Shown here piece by piece: positions 1 through 8,149 of a stretch of DNA of 64,000 nucleotides. The DNA is from Bradyrhizobium sp. U87765 SZCCT0048 (GTDB lineage: Bacteria > Pseudomonadota > Alphaproteobacteria > Rhizobiales > Xanthobacteraceae): NCBI RefSeq assembly GCF_018131225.1, contig NZ_JAFCMM010000001.1, positions 2,666,001 through 2,730,000 on the forward strand, in the 5' to 3' direction. A program made the translations under genes and the position numbers. The notes below the pieces were generated by a model that was not told the origin of the DNA, did not search any database, and saw only the letters and a program-made list of their open reading frames with translations. The stretch's first letter is position 1, and each line of letters starts with the position of its first letter.

Positions 1-1717
1 GGCCGCCCGCCTCGCGGCCCTTGCCATCACGACCGCGGGCGGAACATGGGCGAGGAGCGAGATCGACGCCCTGCTGCAGTTGGCTGCAGACGACCCACGG
101 ATGGCCCGCCGCTTCCTCGCCAGAACGATCGCCCACGAAACGTCATGGGCTCGCCTCACGCACGCACTCGCGCCAGCCGCATTCCACGCCCTGTTGAGGG
201 CGCTCGCTCCGGGCGCCGCGGCTACGCTCATCCGGCTCGCACCGGCCCTGGTGGCTGCAAGGCAGCGCGGGGGTGGGCCGTTCCTACTCCAGGATATCGC
301 CTCGGCGCTGCTCGCCGAAGTCGTCCATGGCGGCACCGGGACGATCGTCGGCGCGGCATGGCTGCAACGCGTGCTCGGCCGCCTCATGGCCTCGAGCGAC
401 GCCCACGACAGAGCCAGGGTCTTGGACGATCTGCTGGCGCAATTGCCGGACGACATCGCTGCCCTCCTCGCGACCCTCCCCACCACGGACCTCCAATCGT
501 CGTCGCGTGTACTGCCAGCGGCCGCGGACAACGAACGCTCTCCGGCGCACGCAATGGACCAGCATTCCGAAACACTGTTTCAGGCGCTCGCATCTTTTGA
601 CCTCAGCCGTGCGGTATCACGTGCCGACGCATCCGAGCTGCTGAATGAACTGACCCAGACCCTGCTGGCGCAAGCCGGTCGTGATGCCGTCCATCAACTG
701 CTCGCGTTCCTCGTGCGCACGCCGAACGGCGCCCAACTGATCCAGCTGCTGCCCGAGCGCCAGCTCGCTCTGCTGATCATGCGCGCCCAGCCTCATGCCG
801 GCGCCGATCTGCTTGATGCTGCCGAACTGCTGACCGAAGCCGCCGGGCAGTCCATCGGGCGCACGGTCATGTGGCAAAACCTGATCGAGACCGCCACGAC
901 GCCTGCGCACCCGTCGGCGGTCGCCGATCTGACCGAACGCCTGCTCATCGCCGCCGAACGCGGGACGCGCGATCGCGACGCCCGCGGGCCCGCCGTCGCG
1001 ACCGCTGCGTTGGCTCGCACCGCCACAGGTCTCGCCCGCGCAGCCGGTCATGCCTCGCTCGGCGCCGCGCTGAATGCCAGGCTCCATCAGGTATCCTCGC
1101 CCTCTCCCCACGCGCCGGCACTGTCCACACCCGCGCGGCAGGCGGCCGCATCCCAGCATGGCCGCACGTCATTCCGCCTGAGAGCCGAAGACGATGCAGC
1201 ACCGGACCCGATCTTCATCGCTAACGCCGGACTGGTCCTGACCAACCCCTTCCTGCCCCACCTGTTCGAGACTCTCGGGCTGATCACACGCGACGAGCAC
1301 AAAAAACCGCGCCTGCGAGACGAGGCCGCAGCTTCGCGGGCCGTTCATCTGCTGCAATATCTGGTCGATGGCCGAACCGATACGCCGGAGCCGTTGCTGA
1401 CGCTCAACAAGGCGCTATGCGGCTTGCTCGTCGCCCAGCCGATCGAGCGGGCCATCATCATGACCGATCACGAGCAGGAGGCCTGCGACATGCTGTTGCG
1501 CTCCATCCTCGCCAACTGGCCCATCCTGAGCGGGACATCGATCGCAGGCCTGCGCGAAGCCTTTCTGCAGCGCGATGGCAAGCTGATCCAGGCCGACGGC
1601 GCCTGGAGATTACAAGTCCAGCGCAAGACCCTCGACGTGCTGGTCGACCAGATCCCCTGGAGTATCGGCGTCGTGTTCCATGCCTGGATGCCGGGCCCCC
1701 TTCACGTGACGTGGTAA
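1..1717 (+). CDS. eCIS tape-measure protein (Afp14/Pvc14-like), 5' truncated by window
   Basis: The reading frame is already open at base 2 and runs without a stop into the first ATG at 80, so the gene starts left of the window and at least 571 residues are visible. The product is rich in Ala, Leu and Arg and mostly helical. Its last 130 residues carry the conserved tail of contractile injection system tape-measure proteins, with an 'NAGLVLTNPFLPHLFETLGL' stretch, a 'VHLLQYL' motif and a final 'IPWSIGVVFHAWM'. Such proteins set the length of the inner tube during sheath assembly. The stop codon lies 4 nt before the AAA+ ATPase gene, the usual order at the end of eCIS loci. The family call rests on this tail and on the neighbour; the N-terminal part is not diagnostic. 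Confidence 0.8.
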   Translation, partial: AARLAALAITTAGGTWARSEIDALLQLAADDPRMARRFLARTIAHETSWARLTHALAPAAFHALLRALAPGAAATLIRLAPALVAARQRGGGPFLLQDIASALLAEVVHGGTGTIVGAAWLQRVLGRLMASSDAHDRARVLDDLLAQLPDDIAALLATLPTTDLQSSSRVLPAAADNERSPAHAMDQHSETLFQALASFDLSRAVSRADASELLNELTQTLLAQAGRDAVHQLLAFLVRTPNGAQLIQLLPERQLALLIMRAQPHAGADLLDAAELLTEAAGQSIGRTVMWQNLIETATTPAHPSAVADLTERLLIAAERGTRDRDARGPAVATAALARTATGLARAAGHASLGAALNARLHQVSSPSPHAPALSTPARQAAASQHGRTSFRLRAEDDAAPDPIFIANAGLVLTNPFLPHLFETLGLITRDEHKKPRLRDEAAASRAVHLLQYLVDGRTDTPEPLLTLNKALCGLLVAQPIERAIIMTDHEQEACDMLLRSILANWPILSGTSIAGLREAFLQRDGKLIQADGAWRLQVQRKTLDVLVDQIPWSIGVVFHAWMPGPLHVTW

Positions 1718-1721
1718 CGCA

Positions 1722-3071
1722 ATGACCCCTGCCCCCTCGAACGCCCACGCCATCGCCACCGAGATCGCCTGGTTCGAGCACGCCCTCGCTCGCCGCCTGC
1801 AAAGCCACGCCGAAGGCACGCCCTGCGATGTCGGCGAACTGCTGCATCCCGCGCCGGACCTGCCTGCGCCCGGCACGGCCTATGGCGACCTCGTCCGCGC
1901 TGCGGAGCTGGATCCGGCCGAGCGGCTGGTACTCGTCTTGGCACTTCTGCCGCATCTTCGGCCGGAGGCGCTCGATGCCCTGCTGATCCGCAGCGAAGCG
2001 TTGCAGCGCCGTTTCACCGAGTTCGGCGGCCGCACCACCGCCGATCAGGTCGGCGTGACCCCGACCTTGCAGACCGCCCTGTTCCTGCTCGCAGGAGACG
2101 ACCTCGCCGCCCGGCTGCACTGGCTCGGGCTGTTCGCTCCTGAGCGCTCCCTGCTGGCACGGCATCTCCTGTTGCCGCCGCCATCGTCCGACGAGCCGGC
2201 GCTCACCGCACCGCTGCGCCCCGCTCCCGATGCGCTGACGCGCCTGCTCACCGGCCAGACCCGCGCCCCGATATTCAGCAGTGCGTTTCCCGCGCAACTC
2301 CTCACCACCCCTTACGAGTGGTCTGATCTGGTGCTGGAAGCGACGGCGCGATCCGAAGTCGACGACATTCTCGCCTGGCAGCAGCACGAGACCACACTGA
2401 TGCGCGACTGGCAACTCGCGCGCCGGCTCAAGCCCGGCTATCGCGCGCTGTTCCACGGCCCCCCCGGCACGGGCAAGACGCTCACGGCCTGCCTGATCGG
2501 CAAGGCGACCGGTCGCCCCGTCTACCGTACCGACCTGTCGCGCGTGGTCTCGAAGTGGATCGGAGAAACGGAGAAAAATCTCGCAAACCTGTTCGAGCGC
2601 GCCGAGCACACCGGCATGATCCTGTTCTTCGACGAAGCCGACAGCCTGTTCGGCAAACGCACGGAGACACGCACCGCCAACGATCGCGCCGCCAACCAGC
2701 AGATCGCCTACCTGCTGCAGCGCATCGAGGATTTTCCGGGGCTCGTGATCCTTGCCTCCAACCTGCGGAGCAATCTCGACGAGGCATTTTCACGGCGCTT
2801 CGAAACGATCGTCACCTTCCCGCTCCCCGATTCCGAACAGCGGCTGCGGCTGTGGGAGGACAGTTTCCGTGACAAGCCCTATCGGCTCGCCACCGATGTC
2901 GACCTGAAACGACTGGCACGGGATCATGAACTTTCTGGTGGCAGCATTGTCAACGTGCTGCGTTATGCCTGTCTGAAGGCGGTGGCGCGGGATCCGCAGA
3001 CAATTCTGCAAGCCGATCTCGTCGCCGGCGTCCGGCGGGAGCTGCGCAAGGACGGCAAGTTCGTAGGATAA
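1722..3071 (+). CDS. eCIS-associated AAA+ ATPase (Afp15/Pvc15-like)
   Basis: A 449-residue protein. Residues 1-200 form a variable helical region. A AAA+ module follows, with Walker A GPPGTGKT at 246-253, Walker B LFFDEADS at 301-308, a sensor-1 'ILASN' near 343-347 and an arginine-finger candidate 'FSRRFE' near 356. The small lid subdomain follows. ATPases of this family sit beside the tape-measure gene in eCIS loci such as Afp and PVC and are thought to assist particle assembly or cargo loading. The start ATG lies 4 nt after the tape-measure stop, so the two genes are probably co-translated. The gene converges on the cargo operon, with only 19 nt between the two stop codons. Confidence 0.85.
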   Translation: MTPAPSNAHAIATEIAWFEHALARRLQSHAEGTPCDVGELLHPAPDLPAPGTAYGDLVRAAELDPAERLVLVLALLPHLRPEALDALLIRSEALQRRFTEFGGRTTADQVGVTPTLQTALFLLAGDDLAARLHWLGLFAPERSLLARHLLLPPPSSDEPALTAPLRPAPDALTRLLTGQTRAPIFSSAFPAQLLTTPYEWSDLVLEATARSEVDDILAWQQHETTLMRDWQLARRLKPGYRALFHGPPGTGKTLTACLIGKATGRPVYRTDLSRVVSKWIGETEKNLANLFERAEHTGMILFFDEADSLFGKRTETRTANDRAANQQIAYLLQRIEDFPGLVILASNLRSNLDEAFSRRFETIVTFPLPDSEQRLRLWEDSFRDKPYRLATDVDLKRLARDHELSGGSIVNVLRYACLKAVARDPQTILQADLVAGVRRELRKDGKFVG

Positions 3072-3090
3072 TCGAGTTTCACCAAGGGCA

Positions 3091-4749
3091 TCACAACTCC
3101 ATATCGTCGCCCTTCCTGGCAGGCTTCGAATGGCTGCGCGTGTTGTGGCTCGGCCCGTCGATGGCGGCGGTGCTGGTACTCGTCGTGCTGGTCGTGCTGG
3201 TGGTGGCGTCCGCCAGTTTTTCGTCCGTCGCGTCAGATCTGTTTGCAGCCACATGACCCGATAGCGCGGCGATCTCCTTGCCGGATAGCGCCGCGAGCGG
3301 CATCCCCTCTTTCCGATTTTTCGCCAGATAGGCCATCAGATCGTAGCCATGTTCGGTCAGCCATTTCGAAACCCGGGGATAGGACAACTGCATCTGCATG
3401 ACATGGCGCAGCACCCGCTGCTTCGTTTTCGTGAAAGCCTGCTCACTGGCCTCGGTCGACGGCTGGTAGTCGAGCAGCCGCCACATGCTGGAGAGCAATG
3501 AATCGGCGATGGCCTTCTCGTCTCCCCAACTTTCCGGAAACGCCGTCCGTTTTCTCAGCGTATTCTCCATCACTTCAAGGCCTCCAGACGACTTGGCCTC
3601 GCCGTGGCCTGGGGTCCTCTCGGATGTACTGAGCGCCGTGTCGGGCAATTTGTTGCGCAGCGACAGAATGTCATCGATGATGCGCTCGACCTCCTTCTTC
3701 GCTTCCTTGGGATCGCGCAGCCGCCCCACCTGCCCCAACTCGGCCCGGCGCTCGTCGAACTGATCGGCGTAAGTGCGATGCATGTGCTCCGCACCAGGCA
3801 AGATTCTGATTCCATCGATCACGGCCTGCAGCGCCTGAGCAGCCTCGACGACAGTGCATCCGCGAACGTGCGAAAGGATCATATCTTCGAACGCGACGTA
3901 GGCCGTCAGGTGCTGGCCTTGCTTTGTCGTATTCGAGCTCGGCCGATCCACCCAGTCCGAGATACCGGAGATCTTGTCATCCTTGTCGAGGTTGAGCTTG
4001 GTCCGTTGCAGAATCATGCCGGAGGTCAAATGTTGGCTGGCCTGTTGTCCGGCGACGCCGTCGACCGACAGCGTCGCCGCAGTACCCGGCTGGGAGAAGA
4101 GCGCGCGGCGAGCCGCGCCGACAGCATCCCCGTGCCCCAGAGCCCGAGCGCCCATTACATCTGCTTCCCGCTCAAGTCCTGCCTCATCATTGACAGCGAG
4201 CCCTTTGAGCTGCAGCGTCGGTTTCACTCGCCCTTGCTTCTGCTGGACGACGTGCCAGGCCTCGTGCGGCAAATGCTTGTCCTGTCCCGGAGCAAGATGG
4301 ATCTGCGTGCCCTGCGCATAGGCATGCGCCTGCACCGTAGCCGGTTGCGGCGAATTGTAGTGGACGCGCACATCATCCATGCTGAGGCCTGACAGCCTCT
4401 CGACACCCGCCTTGAGCCTTGCCGGAAGCCCGGATGAATGGGCTGCGGCAGGCGGAATTTTTCGACCAGCCGCCCTCCCGAAAACTGTCCGTGCGCTCGC
4501 GCGCATCGCTGTACCGGCCGTGTTCAATGCGCCCTGCAAGGCGATACCACCTCGGATGACTGCACGCGAATCCAGCACACGGCGCAATTGCAACAGCGCC
4601 CGCTCGCGAGACCCGGACGACAAATTTCGGAGTGCAAGATCATTCCCTCGGTCGCCGTGAACACCGGCGCGGCGGCGTCCGGTGCTGCGGTCCCCATCGG
4701 CGGCACCGCGAGCCATCTCCGCCTTAACGGACTGTTCCTGCACGAACAT
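3091..4749 (-). CDS. Putative eCIS cargo/toxin A with DUF4157 (eCIS core) domain
   Basis: A 552-residue protein with a good ribosome-binding site (GGAGG, 5 nt before the ATG). Residues 1-105 form a basic, disordered leader with an 'LDSRA' motif at 59-63. Residues 107-204 are the eCIS core domain, with 'MDDVRVHYNS', 'AHAYAQGTQIHL', 'HEAWHVVQQKQGRVKP' (HEAWH at 162-166) and 'LEREADVMG'. An 'ILQR' junction at 246-249 is followed by a payload of about 300 residues that I do not recognise. The payload has a 'QGQHLTAYVAFEDMI' segment and a helical middle. The C-terminus has a Ser/Thr run and a basic tail. DUF4157 proteins are linked to extracellular contractile injection systems and often carry C-terminal toxin or enzyme domains. 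The HExxH in the core looks like a zincin motif, but proteolysis is unproven. Last gene of a four-gene operon. Confidence 0.8.
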   Translation of the reverse strand: MFVQEQSVKAEMARGAADGDRSTGRRRAGVHGDRGNDLALRNLSSGSRERALLQLRRVLDSRAVIRGGIALQGALNTAGTAMRASARTVFGRAAGRKIPPAAAHSSGLPARLKAGVERLSGLSMDDVRVHYNSPQPATVQAHAYAQGTQIHLAPGQDKHLPHEAWHVVQQKQGRVKPTLQLKGLAVNDEAGLEREADVMGARALGHGDAVGAARRALFSQPGTAATLSVDGVAGQQASQHLTSGMILQRTKLNLDKDDKISGISDWVDRPSSNTTKQGQHLTAYVAFEDMILSHVRGCTVVEAAQALQAVIDGIRILPGAEHMHRTYADQFDERRAELGQVGRLRDPKEAKKEVERIIDDILSLRNKLPDTALSTSERTPGHGEAKSSGGLEVMENTLRKRTAFPESWGDEKAIADSLLSSMWRLLDYQPSTEASEQAFTKTKQRVLRHVMQMQLSYPRVSKWLTEHGYDLMAYLAKNRKEGMPLAALSGKEIAALSGHVAANRSDATDEKLADATTSTTSTTSTSTAAIDGPSHNTRSHSKPARKGDDMEL

Positions 4750-4787
4750 CGTCGCCTCCGATCATGTCCCGCGAAGCAATCACGACG

Positions 4788-6314
4788 TCACCACGATACC
4801 GTGGCGGGAAAGAGCTGCATCAGCAGCAACACCATTCCGGAGTAGGTCTGAAACGCCCAGCGTTCATCTCCGCGCTGAATTGCATCGACACAGCTGCGGA
4901 TCGTCGCATAGAGACGCACGTAAAGTTCCTCCTCCCTCCCGCTGCGCCCGATCGCCTGTACGATCTGTGGAGACACCCGATAATACTGAGCGCAGAGTTC
5001 CCTTCCCTCGATGAAACGGCAGAGCACGCCGTCTCTGAAGGCGCGAAGAACCGTCAATTCCTCGCAATCATCAGGCAGCCCGTGCGCCCGCGTACAGGCC
5101 GTGGTGATAAAGCAGGTTGATTCGACGGGAGCAGAAGATCCGGCGGGCTTTTTGACGAACTTGAGCGGCCTTTCCATCGCGTGCTTCACGTCCGCGGCCT
5201 GGCCAACCATCGCGTTCGCCTTGTCCATCGCAGGCTTCAACTCAGCCAGTACAGCGTTGATCATTGCACGATCGTCGCCTTCGGACTCCAGAAAGCTGCG
5301 CTGCTCATCCAGGCTGAGCTTCATGTCTTTGGGGAGCTTGATTTGAAGCGCAGCGCTCAGTGCATTGTAAGATGAGGCCTCGCCGTGCAGATGCTCCGCA
5401 TGATGAGTGCCGCCTGACATCGACCCCGATGGCGCGAAGGCCTCGGCAACATGAGCGGATCGCGCCTTTGCATCGCCACGCGTCCCAAGCTGCTTCAGAA
5501 AAGCGAGATTCTTTGTCGCATGTACGCCGTATTCATGGGCCAGAATTTGCAACATATCCGTTGGCTGGGAATGCTTGTGATCCCCGCGCGCCCTCTCCTC
5601 TAAAAGCTTGGCGATCTGGCCGTCATCGATGGTGATATGCGTCTCGAACGACCGGTCCTTCGTATCCCCTCCCAGGACCTGGGCCGCATTCTGGGCTGTA
5701 ATTTTCGTGTCTCCATGAAAAAGTTCCGTAAGCCCGACCGCCGCCTCGCTCGTCAGGTCACCGACCTTGAAGACGAGATTGCTCTTATCGGCTTTGGCAT
5801 GCCTGTACAGTTCACCCAGCACATGATCCTGCGCCAGGACGTACTCGATCCGCCGGTAGGCTTTCATCAACTCGGCATTGGCTTTGAACTTCTTCTCCAG
5901 AATAATCGCCCGCTGCAATACCGGCCCTGCGGAATGCGCCGCGGCGGGCGCGCTCTGCCGAAGTACGACGCGTTGTGTCGACGCAGATGCGGGCCATCTA
6001 CCCATCTGCTCGACCGCGCCCGTCTTGGCATGTAACAAGGGCTTGATGCGGCCTTGCAGATCGGCGCGCGAAGCTGCCCTCGTATCATCCGCGCCCGTCG
6101 GCACAGGCCTGGCCTCACCTGCCAAACGGGCGCGCGCGTCGAGTGACGACCTCAGTTCGAGCAGCGACTGCACACGTGGAGTGTCATCGAGCGCGCGTCC
6201 CAGCCCATCGCGTCCCGGCGATGTCCGCGGCGCAATCGCCCTGGATGGAGCCGTGCCAGTCTCGCTGTGTCGCCCTTGACCTGCTGCCCGCTCACCTTGG
6301 CGATAATTGCCCAT
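4788..6314 (-). CDS. Putative eCIS cargo B, no DUF4157, CFI-box C-terminus
   Basis: A 508-residue protein from the ATG at 6314, chosen because GGGAG lies 9 nt upstream; an in-frame ATG at 6347 is possible. It lacks the eCIS core domain of its neighbours but shares their design. It has an N-terminal 'LLELRSSLDARA' segment (LDARA at 58-62) and a 'VLQR' junction at 132-135, followed by a payload. The payload contains 'ILAHEYGVHATKN' (HEYGVH, 260-265) and a His-rich 'THHAEHLHGEA' (303-313), which together could bind a metal; the spacing is HExxxH, not the classic HExxH. The C-terminus from residue 401, 'CFITTACTRAHG...VLRAFRDGVL', resembles the CFI-box domain found at the ends of many unrelated proteins. 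Function unknown. Position and leader suggest cargo or accessory protein of the injection system. Confidence 0.7.
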   Translation of the reverse strand: MGNYRQGERAAGQGRHSETGTAPSRAIAPRTSPGRDGLGRALDDTPRVQSLLELRSSLDARARLAGEARPVPTGADDTRAASRADLQGRIKPLLHAKTGAVEQMGRWPASASTQRVVLRQSAPAAAHSAGPVLQRAIILEKKFKANAELMKAYRRIEYVLAQDHVLGELYRHAKADKSNLVFKVGDLTSEAAVGLTELFHGDTKITAQNAAQVLGGDTKDRSFETHITIDDGQIAKLLEERARGDHKHSQPTDMLQILAHEYGVHATKNLAFLKQLGTRGDAKARSAHVAEAFAPSGSMSGGTHHAEHLHGEASSYNALSAALQIKLPKDMKLSLDEQRSFLESEGDDRAMINAVLAELKPAMDKANAMVGQAADVKHAMERPLKFVKKPAGSSAPVESTCFITTACTRAHGLPDDCEELTVLRAFRDGVLCRFIEGRELCAQYYRVSPQIVQAIGRSGREEELYVRLYATIRSCVDAIQRGDERWAFQTYSGMVLLLMQLFPATVSW

Positions 6315-6361
6315 GGTCAAATTCTCCCGCCGCGGCGGTACGATCAACTGATTGAAAGCCG

Positions 6362-8149
6362 TTACAACTTATTCGTATCCGCAACAAAGTCGGCGTAGGA
6401 TGCGTGCAGCTTGCTGTCGGGAATCTTGTTCTTCAAGCCTTCCAGGTGCGCCTCGCCGATCTGCACAAGGCCCGGCTTGACCAGCTTCTTGATATTCTCG
6501 ACCATGAACAGCTCACGCACCGGACTGAGCGTTTGGTGCACGAAGAGCTCCTTGTCGCTGAACGTGAGCGCCTTCTGGTCGCCGCCGACAGCGGATCCTT
6601 GATCGCTGACGCCCTTGGCCGCTTGCCACGCAGCCTCGATATGTTTTTCATCGCCGTGGATTGGCGCCGCCTCGATCTTCGTCAAGCCGACCAGCGCATC
6701 CGCCCACGGATCCACTGTTGTCTTGATGAAGTCGTCGATCCTTGCGGGCACCTTCCGAAGGCTATCAGCCGTCTCAGTCCAGTTCATCAACCTGCCGTAG
6801 GGGCGACTGGCGAGCTCCTTGAGCATCTTCGGAAGGGTGTTCCATTTGTCTGTCAATGCTGCGTTCAAGGCGGTGAGATCGCCAAGACCCGCGGCCTTTT
6901 TCAAACGCTCATTGCAGGCATCCTGATAGCTCTTGAGATGGAGACATAAATTGTCGCTCTCCTCCTGTATGCGGGCCCGCTTCTGGTCCGCCAGTCCTTC
7001 GCTTGTTTTGAAGTGTGCCTGGTTATCGTTCACGTTGACCTTCAACGCGACCTGCGTGGCATAGTTCTCCGAGATCCGGGTCGTCTTTTTCAGTTCGAGC
7101 AGAGCGAACCTGAGAACCGCCACGCCAGCGAGCATATACGGATGCAGGTTCTCGAGCGGATCCGTGCCGTGATAGGGATTCGTGAAGAACACCTGCTTTT
7201 TGAGCTGGCTGTTTTCGACCGAGACCTTGTCCGTCACCTGGCTGCTGTGCTGGAAGCTCTCCGCCATCTTGCCCGCGCCCCATCCCCAGTTCTCCAGCGC
7301 GGTCTCGAATCTCGAAGCATTATGACGTTCCCCGATCACATGACGATGCGGCGTCAGGAGAGGCGCCGGCTTGCCGCTCGCCCGCGTCTTCATGTCTTCC
7401 GCTTTTTGTGCCAGATAATTATCCTGGGACGTCGTTTGGGCCTTGAGCGCGGCGTTGTCACGGATCTTCTCCGGGATATCGTCCTCTTTCGCCCAGTTGC
7501 CGCCACCCTTGAACTTGATCACTCTCTGCAGCACCCGCCGCTGAACGGCAGCCAAAGCCGCCCGCTTTGCCGCAGGGATGCGCAGCCCAAGGGCCCTGCT
7601 TCCCATCGCGTCCGCTTCGCGCTCGAGGCCGACGTCGTCGTTGACCGCGACGCCCTTCACTTGCAGCGCCGGCTTCACGCGCCCCTGCTTTTGCTGCACC
7701 ACATGCCAGGCCTCGTGCGGCAAGTGGTGCTCCTGCCCCCGCGCGAGATGAATCTCCGCGCCTTGCGCATAGGCATGGGCGTGCACGGCAGCAGGCTTCG
7801 TCGAATTGTAGTGGACGCGCACATCATCCATGGCCAGGCCCGACAGGCCTTCAATACCCGCCCTGAGCCCGGCCGGAAGACCGCCGGAAGAATATTCCGT
7901 CGCGGGCGGGGTACTGCCACGACTGTCGAGCGCGCGCTGCAACGAGACATGCGACAGCACGACGGCCCTGCCATCGAGCGCGCTCCGCTGAGCCGTCAAC
8001 ATCTGTTCCGACGGGCCCAGAACCGAACTCGCGGTGACGGCCCCCTCGACAACCACTCCATTGCTCGGGGCGGACAGCCTGTCGACGCCGCGGCTGGCGC
8101 CGGCTTCGTCGCGCGCCGGCAACGCCTCGGCTCTGGCATAGCCACCCAT
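6362..8149 (-). CDS. Putative eCIS cargo/toxin C with DUF4157 (eCIS core) domain
   Basis: A 595-residue protein starting at the ATG that overlaps the stop of the methyltransferase gene in a TGATG junction, with GGGGG just upstream. A longer in-frame start at 8221 would overlap the upstream gene by 73 nt and is less likely. Residues 1-90 are a leader with 'LDGRA' at 58-62. The eCIS core spans about 91-186 (HEAWH at 145-149). A 'VLQR' junction lies at 206-209. The payload of about 385 residues has 'HRHVIGERHNASRFETAL' and, near the end, 'LVQIGEAHLEGL'. The twin 'IGExH' motifs might form one site, but I cannot name the family. The core is close to that of cargo A, yet the payloads are unrelated, as in polymorphic toxin systems. 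Confidence 0.8.
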   Translation of the reverse strand: MGGYARAEALPARDEAGASRGVDRLSAPSNGVVVEGAVTASSVLGPSEQMLTAQRSALDGRAVVLSHVSLQRALDSRGSTPPATEYSSGGLPAGLRAGIEGLSGLAMDDVRVHYNSTKPAAVHAHAYAQGAEIHLARGQEHHLPHEAWHVVQQKQGRVKPALQVKGVAVNDDVGLEREADAMGSRALGLRIPAAKRAALAAVQRRVLQRVIKFKGGGNWAKEDDIPEKIRDNAALKAQTTSQDNYLAQKAEDMKTRASGKPAPLLTPHRHVIGERHNASRFETALENWGWGAGKMAESFQHSSQVTDKVSVENSQLKKQVFFTNPYHGTDPLENLHPYMLAGVAVLRFALLELKKTTRISENYATQVALKVNVNDNQAHFKTSEGLADQKRARIQEESDNLCLHLKSYQDACNERLKKAAGLGDLTALNAALTDKWNTLPKMLKELASRPYGRLMNWTETADSLRKVPARIDDFIKTTVDPWADALVGLTKIEAAPIHGDEKHIEAAWQAAKGVSDQGSAVGGDQKALTFSDKELFVHQTLSPVRELFMVENIKKLVKPGLVQIGEAHLEGLKNKIPDSKLHASYADFVADTNKL

